This document shows positions 25,501 to 35,504 of a stretch of DNA of 64,000 nt, in pieces. A program made the position numbers and the translations under genes. A model generated the notes under the pieces. It was given only the letters and a program-made list of their open reading frames with translations, searched no databases and had not been told where the DNA came from. Each line of letters opens with the position of its first letter. Within the stretch, counting starts at the first letter, position 1. This stretch comes from Burkholderia cepacia (lineage in GTDB: Bacteria > Pseudomonadota > Gammaproteobacteria > Burkholderiales > Burkholderiaceae): positions 62,001 to 126,000 of the forward strand of contig NZ_LDWR01000029.1 in assembly GCF_001039005.1 (NCBI RefSeq), read 5' to 3'.

Positions 25501-28500
25501 GCCCGGCAACAGCCAGTTCATCAACGGCGGGAGCATTGCGCTGTCGGCGACGCAGGGATCGACCGTCGTGAACGGCGGCAACGTGGACACGACGGGTTCG
25601 ATCCTGCTGCAACCGGGCAGTGTGCTCGATGTGTCGAGCGGCGGCGAAATGCTCGCGAACGGCCAGTTGCTGATGCAGAACGGCGTGCCGGCCGGGCGTG
25701 GGGGAAACGTTGCGCTGCAGACGTATGCCGCTCCGCAGTCGACACAGCAGTTCGGTCATACGCGCGACAGCGGTTCGGCCTTGCCGACTTCACAACCCAC
25801 GGCGGGAACGATCGCGATGGGCGGTACGATCCTGAGCGAAGGTTTCTCGGGGGGCGGCACGCTGACACTGGAGGCGCTCGGCTTCCGGATCGGCGGAGAC
25901 CGCGCGGCAGCGTCGCCATGGGATGTGTATCTGCCTGAAAACTTTTTCTCGCAACAGGGCTTCGGCAAGTACGTGCTGAACGCGTACTACGATTCGACCA
26001 TCGCACCGGGTGCAACGGTCGCATTGACGCAGTTGAATCGCATTCCGGATGCGTTGGCGCTCCAGCAGGCCGGCTCGGGGACGAATCTGTCGGCTGGCGG
26101 TCTGACGACGATCGGTCAGCTCGACTCATATCACCGGCAACCGACGAACCTCGTGTTGACGGGCGGGAATTACGGCGTGTGGCTCAGCACGCCAGACGGC
26201 CCGTCGCCGTCGTATTCGGGCGTGACGGGTGCGGTCACGCTGGCGGCGGGGGCGTCGATCAATGCGGACGCCGGTGCGAGCGTCACGCTCGCGTCGCCGA
26301 AGCAGGTTACCGTGCTCGGCGCGGTGGTCGCGCCTGGCGGGTCGATCATGCTGAGCGCCGATACCGGGACCATGACTGCTCAGCCTGGGCAACTCAATGT
26401 GTTCGCACCGAGCAACAGCCGTTCCGTCTGGCTCGGGTCCGATGCGACGCTCGACGTGTCGGGTGTCGCGCTTGCCAATCCGCTTGCCGCGCCGGTCAAG
26501 GTCGGCGGAACGACGATCGTGCCGAATACCGGCAAGGTTCTGCCGGGCGGATCGGTGACGTTGTCGAGCGATTCGGGCTACGTGGTTGCGCAAGCCGGCT
26601 CGAAGATCGATGTGTCGGGCACATCGTCGAACTTCGACCGGTTGCAGGCGAACGGCATCTATGCGTCGCAGCCCGTGTGGAGCGATGCCGGGTCGATCAC
26701 GCTGTCGGCCGCATACGGTCTCTTCGCGGATGGGACTCTGGCTGGCCACGGCGGAGCGTCGCAGGCGCGCGGCGGCACCTTGTCGATCCTGCCGCATCAG
26801 AACGACGGGTCGGCCGGTGCAACGGCGCTCGTCGTACGGCAGAGCGGAACGCTCGTTCCTGCCGGGTTCGCACCCGGCCAGGATTTCTCGACCGCGATCG
26901 ATCCGACCACCGGACAACCGATCGGCCAGCCGACCGGCGTGATCCAGTTTGCCGCCGATCGCCTGAACGATTCGGGAATCGCGAATCTCGTGCTAGGCGA
27001 CAGTACGCCATCTCCGTTCGCCGTGCCGCCGATCGCGTTCGCCGGCAACGTCAACCTGACACTCCCCGAATCCGTGACGCTGAATACCGGCCGGATCGCG
27101 GCGATCGGGATGGATCAGCTTTCGACGCTGCTGTCGACGCCGGCCAAGCCGGCAGGCGGCAGTTCGGTGTTCGCGGACCTGCTCGCGCAACCGCCGGCCC
27201 ATCCGCTCGGCACGACGGTGGCGATCAACGCGCCTTATGTCGCGCTGGTCGGTCCGACGGCGCCCGCAGCGACACCTGCATTCACGCCCGTCGCGACGCG
27301 CTCCGATGCGACGTTGAGCGTGAACGCGTCGTTCGTCGATCTGCGCAACCAGTTCCAGCTCAACAACTTCGGCCAGGCGAATTTCAACAGCAGCGGCGAC
27401 ATCCGTCTGAGCTCGACCAATCAGTCGGGCAATCTGCTTTCGCCGGGCATGCTGTATACACCCGGCAACGTGACGTTCAACGCGGCGAACCTGTATCCGG
27501 CCACCGGCAGCACGTTCATCGTCGATGCGGTCGGTCCCGTCGACCCGGTGACGGGCAAGCCCGCGCCGACTACCGTGACCTTCGGAACGACCGGCTCGTC
27601 CGGCACACCGCTGTCGGCGGGCGGCACGCTGCTCGTTGATGCAACGAACATCGTGCAGGGCGGCACCGTGCGTGCGCCGTCGGGCTCGCTCGTGTTCGGT
27701 GTCGGCGATCCGGCCAATGCTGCGACACAGAAGCAGTTCGGCAATCTGCCGCTCGTTGCGACCGATTCGGTGACGTTCGCGAACGGCAGCGTAACGTCGG
27801 TTTCGAACGGTGGATCGATCATTCCTTATGGCACGACGATCGACGGCGTCGAATGGCAGTTCAATCCGCTCGCGGGCACGAGTGTGCCCGACCTGAATGC
27901 ACCGCCCGCCAAGTACATCGGCGTGAACGGCACCAGTGTCGCGCTCAACAAGGGCGCGACGATCGACCTGTCCGGCGGCGGCGACCTGCAGGCCGCCGAA
28001 TGGGTGCCGGGCACGGGCGGCACGCGCGACGTGCTGTCGCAATACAACGTGAGTTATGCAAGCGGCAAGGGGGCGACGGCGGTGCCGGTCAATGCGGGCG
28101 CCGGGAACGTCTACGCAATCGTGCCGGGCGCGCAATCGCCGGTTGCTGCGTACGATCCGCTGTTCGCGCAGACAGTGCAGCCGGACATCGCCAGCAACGG
28201 TACGGCGACGACCAAGACCGTTGCGCTTGGTGTCGGCCAAGCCGGGATGAACGACGCGATCGGCAAGGCCGTGTACCTGTCCGGCGTGCCGGGCCTTGCG
28301 GCTGGCTACTACACGCTGCTGCCGGGCAAGTACGCGACGCTGCCGGGTGCATACCGCGTGACGGTGTCGGCGACGACCGGCAACGTCGTGCCGGGCGCAT
28401 CGCAGGTGCTGCCGGACGGCACTGTCATGACGGCCGGGTACTTCGCCGATGCGGTGACGGGCGGGCGCAGCGCGACGCCGACGCTCTTCAACGTGCAGTC

Positions 28501-31500
28501 GGGCGCGGTGTGGCAGCAGTACTCGCAGTACACGCTGAAAGGCGCGAATACCTTCTTCACCGCGCAGGCCGCGAAACAGGGCAACGTGACGCCGCCGCTG
28601 CCGGTGGACGGCGGCCAGCTCGTGCTGGCCGCGACGAAGGCGCTCACGCTCGGCGCGACGCTGAACGCGGCGGCCGGTGCGGGCGGCGCACCGGCCGAGG
28701 TCGACATCGCGTCGCAAGACATTCAGATCACCGGCAACGGCAGCGGGGCGCTGCCCGGTTATCTGCAGATCGGCGGTGATGCGCTCGATTCGCTGAACGC
28801 GGGCAGCCTGCTGATCGGCGGCACGCGTGCTGCGACGACGAAGGGTGTGACGATCACGCCGATCGCGAACAGCGTGGTGGTGTCGAACAACGGGAACTCG
28901 TCACTGAAGGGCCCGGAAATCCTGCTCGTGACGAAGACCGATGCGAGCGGCACGGACCTGAACGCGGCGAACGGCTTGCGCGTCGACGCAGGCGCATCGA
29001 TCGTGGCGGCAGGCGACTATCCGGCTGCGAAGGATCAACCGATCACGATCGCCGGCGACGGCGCGCTGCTGCGCGTGTCGAACGGCGCGATGGCGCCGCT
29101 CGCGCGCACGGGCGGCACCGGCACGGGGCTGCTGACGGTCGGCGCAGGCGCGACGCTGTCGGGTGGCCAGGCGCTGATGCTCGACTCGTCGGGCAATCTG
29201 AAAGTCGACCCGAGCGCGGTGCTGTCGGCGAAGGCGATCACGGCGGACGGTTCGGCGATCACGGTCACCAATGCGACTGGCGCGGCCGCTGTGAACCTGC
29301 CAGGCTTCGTGATCGATCAGGCAGGACTTGCGCAGCTCGCCAACGCGGATCTCGTTTCGCTACGCAGCTACGGCGCGATGGGTTTCGTCGGCGACGTGAA
29401 CGCGACGTTCGGCAAGAGCGTCGACCTGAGTGCGGGCACGTTCACCAGCGATGGCGGCCGCGTGACGCTGAACGGGCAGCAGATCGCGTTCACGAACGAG
29501 ACGGGTGCGCCTAACGGCACGGTCGTGCCGGGCAACGGCACGCTGACGGTCAACGCGAAGGAGATCGACTTCGGCACGGGCACGAAGACGTTGAGTGGAT
29601 TCTCGTCGGCGAACATGACTGCGAGTGGCGGCATCGTCGGGCAAGGCACCGGGACGTTTGATTTCGGTGCGCTGCCGGTGACGCTCAATGCACCGGTGTA
29701 TTTCGCCGATACGAGTTCCGCGTCGACCGTGAAGACGACCGGCGCGTTGACGCTGAACGGCGCAGCGGGCACCGCGTTGACGAAAACGCCGGTGGGTGGC
29801 GCATGGCATTTCGTTGGCGGCACGCTCGCCGACAACGGCGCGACGATCGCCGCACCGGCCGGCAACGTGAGCCTCGAGGCGACCACCGGCAACCTGACGA
29901 TCGGCAGCGGCTCGACGGTCAGTTCCGCGGGCGTGTCGAAGCAGTTCTTCGACGTGACGCAATACGCGCCGGCCGGTTCGATCGTCCTGACCGCCGATGC
30001 GGGGACGGTCGATGTGCAACCGGGCGCGACACTCGATTTCTCTGGCGCGAAGGGCGGCGGCGCGGCGGGCAGCCTGACGCTGTCGGCGCCGAAGCAAGTC
30101 GTGAATCTCAACGGCACGATCAAGGGCGGCGCGACGAACGGCTATGCAGGCGGGTCGCTGTCGCTCGACACGGCGGGTGCAACGGATCTGGATTCGCTCG
30201 CGAAGACGCTCGCATCGAGCGGCGTGAACCAGTCGATTGCCGTTCATACGAAATCGGGCAACCTGACGCTGTCGGCCGGCAATGCGCTGACTGCGCGTTC
30301 GGTGTCGCTGACGGCCGATGGCGGCGCGGGCAATGCGTCGGATACGGCGAACGGCAACGTGAACGTGCTGGGGACGATCGATGCGTCGGGCAATGCTGGC
30401 GGGCAGATCAGCCTGTTCGGCAAGAGTGGTGTCGATATCGAGGGCTCGCTGCTCGCGAAGGCAACCAATGCAAGCCAGCGCGGCGGCAAGGTCGTGATCG
30501 GCACGAGCGCGACGTTCGATCCGACCGCGCCCGATCCGTACAACGCGACTTACGGTTACGAGAACGTGTCCGCGGCGCAGTCCGGATTGATCCGGCTCGG
30601 TTCGAACGCATCGATTGACGTGTCCGGCGGTACGCCGGGCGGCACGCTCGACGGTACGGTCAATTTCCGCGCACCGTTGTTGCGGGACGGCACGGTCAAC
30701 GTCGTGCTCGATGGCGCCGGCGTGCATGGTTCGCGCAAGACGACCGTCGAAGCGTACGCGGTGTGGAGCTCGGCGGATGCGACAACCGGTTCGCAGCATT
30801 TCGACGGCCTCATCGATCCGGCCGGCTGGTACGACGGCAGCGGCCACCTGCTTGCCGGTACGTTCACGGTGCCGGGCAAAACGCCGGTCACGTACAGCTA
30901 CGCGCCGGGTGGCGCGGGCGGCGGGACGCTGACCAACAACGCGACCGGGCAGTCGACGGCGGTGACTGAGGATCAATTGCGTAACGGGATTTCCGGCAGC
31001 AGCTTTGCGGGCCTGACGGGCGCGTATTTCGCTCCGGTGACCGCGAACGCCGATCATGTCGCGTTCTATGGGTATCGGGCCAACGGCACCGGAACGTCGC
31101 CGGGCACGCTGATGGCGTTCGTCCAGCATGGTCCGGATGGTGTTGCCGGCCAGTTCGCCAATGCGTCGCTGCAGAACTTCAACGTCGTGCCGGGGATCGA
31201 GCTCGACAACCCGGGCACGGCGGTCAACGGCGGCAATATTTCGGTGGTGTCGAACTGGAACCTGGGTGCGGGGGCGCCGAACAACAGCGGCAGCATCACC
31301 CCCGATTTCCGCTATCGGTCGACGATCGCGCCGACGCTGACGTTCCGCGCGGCGAACGATTTCAATGCGTACGCAAGCATCTCGGACGGGTTCTATCAGA
31401 GCCAGGTGGCGTCGATTCTCGGCGGGTCGGGGCCTGCTACTGCGACCGGCACTTATACGGACTCAAAGCAGAAGTTCGATCAGCTTGTGTCGATTGATGA

Positions 31501-34500
31501 CCCGACGCAGGTGACGGTGACTTTTACGAATGGAGATACGGCGAGCCTGACGTCGCTCGATCCGAATGCAACACTTGCCTCGCCGTTGTTGGGGCAGACT
31601 GCCGGCTACTACTCGGCATATCTGTCATATACCGGAGCGTGGCAAAAGGATATTGAAGCGTGGACATCACCGGACTCGGCGTCGGCTTATATCGGACACA
31701 TTTTGCCGGTCAAGCCGTCGGTTAAGCCCCCGCCGGCGCTTGCCAATTTTGCGACCTACACGGACTATCTGACCGCGTACTGGGGTGCAGACCTCACCGT
31801 TGCTTCTGCACCCGGCTCTTATATGAACGGGTACAACCGCGTGACGGTCACCCGTTTCGGTACCCCTGCTGCGCCGACTCCGCCGACCAGCCTCGCAGCA
31901 AACGCGCCATTGTCCGAACAGAATGCATACTTGGCCAAATACGCAAGCTACATGCTTGCTTATGCGGATTATTTTGGTAATCGGCAATCGAGCGTGATCG
32001 GGCCTCCGCGATTTGCGTACAACCTGTTCTATGCCCCAATCGCACCGGGATCGGTGCCGGATTCGGGTGTCGTCAATATCGGCGTGTTACCAGGCAATAC
32101 GGCAGCAAACGTGCCGACCGCAAACAACCCGTTGCCGGTAGCATTTGCGACGTTGCTCGGTGGTGAAAGCTCCTCGTATCGGGTCGTGTCCGGCGCTGAC
32201 GTGCGGAGTTCGAACCCGTTCGCGTTGCAACCCGTTTCAATGCTTACGAATGCAGGGGGCCGGCCGGCCGGTACCGGCAATGTGATGCTGAGCGGACATG
32301 CCAGCTATGTCGACAGCAACGGATTGACACTCGTCGAACCGGTGACGATCCGTACCGGTACGGGCTCGATCGACGTCGTGGCCGGCAACGACGTGTCCTT
32401 GTTCGACGCGACGAAGGTTGCCGATTCGTCCACCTTGATCATTCCTGGCGTGATCTATACGGCCGGCGCACCTGCAGCGGGAGCGCCGCCGGTCGGCGCC
32501 GCGACCGCGATTGCGCATGGAGCGGGCGGCACACAGGACGTTCTGGTCACGCCGGCAGTGAATCCCGATTCGGCGGGCGACATCACGATTCATGCCCAAG
32601 GCGACATCACCGGCATGCAGAACGTGATCGATACGACCGGAGCGGTAACGGGAGGGGCCGGAAACAGCATCAGCCAGTACTGGTGGCAGTGGATGCAGAT
32701 CACTGGAGCGAAAACGTCGGACGGATTTTTTGTCCTTGCCCCGTTGACCCGGACCTCGATCGATTTCGGTGCATTCGATCAAGGCGTGATGAGCGTCGGT
32801 GGCAACGTATCGATCAGTGCTGGTGGCAATATTTCGGACCTCGCCGTGTCGTTGCCGACCACGTGGTACCTGAATGGAAGCGGCAAACCGGTCACGGTCG
32901 GTGGCGGAAATCTGACGGTGCGGGCGGGCGGGGACATTTTGAGCGGTGACTACTTCGTTGCGAAGGGAACGGGGGCGCTATCGGCTGGAGGGAGCATTGG
33001 GTCGGATATTTCTGCAACATCATGGACGGTCGGGCGAACGCCGATCGCGGTGTCTACCGTGCTTGCTACACAGGACGGGATATTCGATGTTGCCGCGCGC
33101 CAAGGTGTGGATGTCGGTGCGGTACTGAATCCGTCTTATGCGAGCAGCTATACGCCGAGCGCCGGGCAGCCGACTAGTGTCGTCAATCTTTCCAGTTACG
33201 GTCAGTATCCTGACAACCAGAGTTATTCGCCTACTTCTGCAGTCAACGTGCTATCCACGACCGGCGACGTCCGGCTCGGTACGCTCGGAGGCATGTTGAC
33301 TGGTGCGAACGGCGTGCTGCCCGCTAGCGTGAATCTGACCGCGTTCAACGGAGCGATCGATATCCAATCCGGAGGGGCACTCTTTCCGTCGGCAGTGGGG
33401 CAACTGAATTTGGTCGCAGATCAGTCGGTGTACCTTTCCAACGTATCGATCACGCGAACCAACGTTGCTTTGCCCAATACGTTCGGTTTATCCGACGCCG
33501 ATCCATCGCAGATGCCTTCGCCGACTAACCCGAAACTGACGGCGAATATCCCGGTGTTGACGGATACGACGCTCGCGGCACATGCGCTAAATGCACTTCA
33601 CGGCGACGACATGCAGCCGGCGCGCCTTTACAGCCTGAACGGAAGCATCGTCAACGGCACTGTCGATACTCCCGGCGTGAGTGACGGTTTCTATCGGAAT
33701 CTAGTCACACTTTCGATCGATAAGCCGGCGCTCGTGCAGGCCGGACAGGACATCGTGAACCTTGCGTTCTGGGGGCAAAATTTGCGCAGTTCGGACGTGA
33801 CGCGAATCGTTGCCGGTCGGGACATTTTCGACACGCCGGTTCCGCTCAACGGAGGCGGCGCAGTTCCGGTTCTGTCGCTTGGTGGGCCGGGTTGGTTCGA
33901 TATTCAGGCCGGACGCAATATCGGCCCGCTGACGAGCCAGGCCGAGTTGTATAACCAGAAAGCCAACACGGTTGGAATCACGCACCCGTTCACGGGCATC
34001 GACGCAGTCGGCAACGCAAACAATCCGAACCTGCCGCATGAAAGCGCGAACGTCAATGTGCTGTTTGGTGTAGGCCCAGGCGTCGATCTGCCGGGGTTCG
34101 TCTCGACCTATATCGCACCGGGCAGTTCGGTTGCCGGCGTGCCGAGCGCAACGCCTGCATTGATCGCGTTCATGGAGCAGTACGACGCGGGGCTTGGCGT
34201 CGATACGGGCTTGCAGGCGGACAAGGACGCCGCGCTGGCGAAGGTTGGACGGTTGACGGCCGACGACGCTTGGAAGCAATTCCAGGCGTTGCCGTCATAC
34301 GTACAGCAGCTCTTCGCGGAAAAGGTGCTGTTCGGCGTGCTCGCGCAAGTCGGTGCCGACTTCAATGATCCGGCGAGCCGATACAGCGGCCAGTATGCGA
34401 GAGGTTATCAGGCGATTAATACGCTGTTCCCGGCTTCGTTCGGCTACACGGCGAACAATCTGGGTGGCGGTTCGAATGGCTCGAACAAGCAGGTCGCCAC

Positions 34501-35377
34501 GGGCGATCTCGATATCCGCAGCACGACGATCCAGACGCAGCAAGGCGGCAATGTGACGATCCTCGGGCCGGGCGGGCAGGCACTCGTCGGCAGCACGACG
34601 GCGCCGCCGCAGATCGTGGACGCCAGCGGAAACGTGGTGGCAGGCCCGGGCACGATGGGGATCCTGACGCTCGAAAAAGGCAACGTCGATATCTTTACCG
34701 ACCAGAGTGTGCTGCTTGCGCAGAGCCGGATCTTCACCGAGCAGGGCGGTGACATGACGATCTGGAGCTCGAACGGCGACATCAACGCGGGCAAGGGCGC
34801 AAAGACGTCGGCCGATACGCCGGCGCCGCAGTATGTATGCGATGCGAACCATTACTGTACGGTCGACTCACGCGGGCAGGTGACGGGAGCGGGTATCGCG
34901 ACGCTGCAGAGCATTCCGGGGGCGCCGAAAGGCACGGTCAACCTGATCGCGCCGCGCGGGACCGTCGATGCGGGCGATGCCGGCATTCGTGCGGGCAACC
35001 TGAACGTTGCGGCATTGCGAGTGGTGAATGCGGACAACATTCAGGTGACGGGTAAGGCGACCGGCATTCCGCTCGTACAGGCGGTGAACACGGGCGCATT
35101 GACGGCTGCAAGCTCCGCAGCATCGGCGGCGAGTCAGATCGCGCAGGACGTTGCGAAGAACAATGCATCAGGTGTGGCGCCGCGTCGCTGGACGATCAGC
35201 GTGCAGGTCGAGGGCTTCGGCGATAGCGGTCCGGATGGCGGTTCGAAGCGGCGCAGGTCGGAACAGGTTGGCTACGATTCGTCGAATGCGGTTTCGTTGC
35301 TGGGGTTCGGCGCAGCGGGGCCGACGCAGAAGACGTTGCTCAGCAAGGAGGAGTTGGGGAAGTTGAACAGGTTCTGA
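22547..35377 (+). CDS. Giant two-partner-secretion exoprotein TpsA (PdtA-like filamentous haemagglutinin family)
   Basis: 4,276 residues. An extended signal peptide (cationic N-region, hydrophobic LVRAVALMLLAGVSAHAQA) is followed by a TPS secretion domain within about residues 130-300, with NPVLWFNANAP, NRNGVLFGAGSQVNVHSLVA and similar strands. The body is a long Gly/Ser/Thr/Asn-rich beta-helix with repeated GSI.., GTL.. and GAT.. strand turns. Around 3950-4090 is the conserved LFP..FGYTA..., GGNVTILGPGG, QGGDMTIWSSNGDINAGKGA region that I take as DUF3739, a domain found in exoproteins linked to VreARI signalling. A Cys pair (VCDANHYC) lies near 4096. The length is close to P. aeruginosa PdtA. 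Its transporter is 17 kb away at 52170. Codon use in about 31.4-34.4 kb is less GC-biased than in the rest of the gene. Export by TpsB and surface or secreted adhesion are inferred. Confidence 0.92.
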   Translation: MAARARTARQPDAMGSRPVLKSELRPLVRAVALMLLAGVSAHAQAAGIMNLGAATARASGGGAGGAGGAPGMPNLGVSPQQAQQASQPSIRNLGYAAHAIAAQIAAQQNAAAAAAKLPSTVPNGLAPGGLQVAAGATSDTNNPVLWFNANAPTQNVDANGHVNVDVKQTGQNAVLTWETMNVGRQTTLNFDQSAGTQTNGANNWAVLNRINDPSGRPSQILGNITAQGAVYVINRNGVLFGAGSQVNVHSLVASSLNLLDMKNQLVPTPAGIVASNQQFLSMPAGTTGGLAYPESGSSNGVTGSGNPNEVLGLGNKVSLTGAYQAPGDVTIEQGASITTHTNGTASDGGFVLVAAPNVTNAGSISATSGQVVLAAGVGVSLRPNATGATGNPQVLLPELSGQIVTVDPVTGASIDVTPAGTLTNTGIVQAARGNVNLLGSRVAQNGVVGVTTSVNTPGTITISTADEFASNNPLGNPYTGTTPVTGGTGGGDNINRAGLLSFGPGSVTTVLPDNNGQTATSTPGTTFTPGGITMTAGSVWLQGGSLIEAPGSNVSVTAYAPSIVSNKVPGQTAVPGRIYVDDGATIDVSGLANVQAPISQTLVTVDRIGQNELADSPLLRNSFLFGLKGVVVDSTLTGTRSDGVQWVGSPILNLSGYVNLIPRTVDQLLTNGGTITLSGNEVMTATGSSMNLNGGYVHYNGGMVNTTRLVDANGAIVPIGQASPYDRYVGIAGQFVESHPRWGVTKSWFNPLQTSGTYQSDYIVGGNAGTLDLFASQALVLDGDISAQAFGGAKQMQGNSLPSGGTFNLGADPKLAGGVLAGMTWNVGANPTSTFNGISGFAILQDDAPQLSALMPGFSIGTPIDKTAYQSLAANDPNNLPTTQVVPVKKLNNGGFANLNVSEDKNAGKGITVAQGTQLNLQPGGSISLNSTAIGADVNVAGRLSAPSGSISITSGGNVVVGPQGAISAAGQWVNNDVQAAPGTTPGNSQFINGGSIALSATQGSTVVNGGNVDTTGSILLQPGSVLDVSSGGEMLANGQLLMQNGVPAGRGGNVALQTYAAPQSTQQFGHTRDSGSALPTSQPTAGTIAMGGTILSEGFSGGGTLTLEALGFRIGGDRAAASPWDVYLPENFFSQQGFGKYVLNAYYDSTIAPGATVALTQLNRIPDALALQQAGSGTNLSAGGLTTIGQLDSYHRQPTNLVLTGGNYGVWLSTPDGPSPSYSGVTGAVTLAAGASINADAGASVTLASPKQVTVLGAVVAPGGSIMLSADTGTMTAQPGQLNVFAPSNSRSVWLGSDATLDVSGVALANPLAAPVKVGGTTIVPNTGKVLPGGSVTLSSDSGYVVAQAGSKIDVSGTSSNFDRLQANGIYASQPVWSDAGSITLSAAYGLFADGTLAGHGGASQARGGTLSILPHQNDGSAGATALVVRQSGTLVPAGFAPGQDFSTAIDPTTGQPIGQPTGVIQFAADRLNDSGIANLVLGDSTPSPFAVPPIAFAGNVNLTLPESVTLNTGRIAAIGMDQLSTLLSTPAKPAGGSSVFADLLAQPPAHPLGTTVAINAPYVALVGPTAPAATPAFTPVATRSDATLSVNASFVDLRNQFQLNNFGQANFNSSGDIRLSSTNQSGNLLSPGMLYTPGNVTFNAANLYPATGSTFIVDAVGPVDPVTGKPAPTTVTFGTTGSSGTPLSAGGTLLVDATNIVQGGTVRAPSGSLVFGVGDPANAATQKQFGNLPLVATDSVTFANGSVTSVSNGGSIIPYGTTIDGVEWQFNPLAGTSVPDLNAPPAKYIGVNGTSVALNKGATIDLSGGGDLQAAEWVPGTGGTRDVLSQYNVSYASGKGATAVPVNAGAGNVYAIVPGAQSPVAAYDPLFAQTVQPDIASNGTATTKTVALGVGQAGMNDAIGKAVYLSGVPGLAAGYYTLLPGKYATLPGAYRVTVSATTGNVVPGASQVLPDGTVMTAGYFADAVTGGRSATPTLFNVQSGAVWQQYSQYTLKGANTFFTAQAAKQGNVTPPLPVDGGQLVLAATKALTLGATLNAAAGAGGAPAEVDIASQDIQITGNGSGALPGYLQIGGDALDSLNAGSLLIGGTRAATTKGVTITPIANSVVVSNNGNSSLKGPEILLVTKTDASGTDLNAANGLRVDAGASIVAAGDYPAAKDQPITIAGDGALLRVSNGAMAPLARTGGTGTGLLTVGAGATLSGGQALMLDSSGNLKVDPSAVLSAKAITADGSAITVTNATGAAAVNLPGFVIDQAGLAQLANADLVSLRSYGAMGFVGDVNATFGKSVDLSAGTFTSDGGRVTLNGQQIAFTNETGAPNGTVVPGNGTLTVNAKEIDFGTGTKTLSGFSSANMTASGGIVGQGTGTFDFGALPVTLNAPVYFADTSSASTVKTTGALTLNGAAGTALTKTPVGGAWHFVGGTLADNGATIAAPAGNVSLEATTGNLTIGSGSTVSSAGVSKQFFDVTQYAPAGSIVLTADAGTVDVQPGATLDFSGAKGGGAAGSLTLSAPKQVVNLNGTIKGGATNGYAGGSLSLDTAGATDLDSLAKTLASSGVNQSIAVHTKSGNLTLSAGNALTARSVSLTADGGAGNASDTANGNVNVLGTIDASGNAGGQISLFGKSGVDIEGSLLAKATNASQRGGKVVIGTSATFDPTAPDPYNATYGYENVSAAQSGLIRLGSNASIDVSGGTPGGTLDGTVNFRAPLLRDGTVNVVLDGAGVHGSRKTTVEAYAVWSSADATTGSQHFDGLIDPAGWYDGSGHLLAGTFTVPGKTPVTYSYAPGGAGGGTLTNNATGQSTAVTEDQLRNGISGSSFAGLTGAYFAPVTANADHVAFYGYRANGTGTSPGTLMAFVQHGPDGVAGQFANASLQNFNVVPGIELDNPGTAVNGGNISVVSNWNLGAGAPNNSGSITPDFRYRSTIAPTLTFRAANDFNAYASISDGFYQSQVASILGGSGPATATGTYTDSKQKFDQLVSIDDPTQVTVTFTNGDTASLTSLDPNATLASPLLGQTAGYYSAYLSYTGAWQKDIEAWTSPDSASAYIGHILPVKPSVKPPPALANFATYTDYLTAYWGADLTVASAPGSYMNGYNRVTVTRFGTPAAPTPPTSLAANAPLSEQNAYLAKYASYMLAYADYFGNRQSSVIGPPRFAYNLFYAPIAPGSVPDSGVVNIGVLPGNTAANVPTANNPLPVAFATLLGGESSSYRVVSGADVRSSNPFALQPVSMLTNAGGRPAGTGNVMLSGHASYVDSNGLTLVEPVTIRTGTGSIDVVAGNDVSLFDATKVADSSTLIIPGVIYTAGAPAAGAPPVGAATAIAHGAGGTQDVLVTPAVNPDSAGDITIHAQGDITGMQNVIDTTGAVTGGAGNSISQYWWQWMQITGAKTSDGFFVLAPLTRTSIDFGAFDQGVMSVGGNVSISAGGNISDLAVSLPTTWYLNGSGKPVTVGGGNLTVRAGGDILSGDYFVAKGTGALSAGGSIGSDISATSWTVGRTPIAVSTVLATQDGIFDVAARQGVDVGAVLNPSYASSYTPSAGQPTSVVNLSSYGQYPDNQSYSPTSAVNVLSTTGDVRLGTLGGMLTGANGVLPASVNLTAFNGAIDIQSGGALFPSAVGQLNLVADQSVYLSNVSITRTNVALPNTFGLSDADPSQMPSPTNPKLTANIPVLTDTTLAAHALNALHGDDMQPARLYSLNGSIVNGTVDTPGVSDGFYRNLVTLSIDKPALVQAGQDIVNLAFWGQNLRSSDVTRIVAGRDIFDTPVPLNGGGAVPVLSLGGPGWFDIQAGRNIGPLTSQAELYNQKANTVGITHPFTGIDAVGNANNPNLPHESANVNVLFGVGPGVDLPGFVSTYIAPGSSVAGVPSATPALIAFMEQYDAGLGVDTGLQADKDAALAKVGRLTADDAWKQFQALPSYVQQLFAEKVLFGVLAQVGADFNDPASRYSGQYARGYQAINTLFPASFGYTANNLGGGSNGSNKQVATGDLDIRSTTIQTQQGGNVTILGPGGQALVGSTTAPPQIVDASGNVVAGPGTMGILTLEKGNVDIFTDQSVLLAQSRIFTEQGGDMTIWSSNGDINAGKGAKTSADTPAPQYVCDANHYCTVDSRGQVTGAGIATLQSIPGAPKGTVNLIAPRGTVDAGDAGIRAGNLNVAALRVVNADNIQVTGKATGIPLVQAVNTGALTAASSAASAASQIAQDVAKNNASGVAPRRWTISVQVEGFGDSGPDGGSKRRRSEQVGYDSSNAVSLLGFGAAGPTQKTLLSKEELGKLNRF

Positions 35378-35452
35378 ATTGCGTTGGAAGGAATGTTGAA
35401 GGATGAAGACGTCGAGAGTCGACGGCGCTTGTTAGCGATGGAGAACGATAAA

Positions 35453-35472
35453 CCACCGGATCTCCCCGGTGG
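35453..35472. terminator. Hairpin between TpsA and the second DING gene (convergent)
   Basis: CCACCGG/CCGGTGG stem with a 6-nt loop. On the minus strand it is followed by TTTAT, on the plus strand by ATTAT, so it is a weak two-way terminator between the convergent genes. Confidence 0.5.
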
Positions 35473-35504
35473 ATTATCCGATTCCATCGGGCTAACGACG
35501 CTTT

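Noticed and set aside
22526..25759. 1,077-codon open frame on the minus strand inside tpsA
   Set aside because: Arg/His/Asp-rich composition typical of antisense shadows in GC-rich DNA; tpsA on the plus strand has clear domains.
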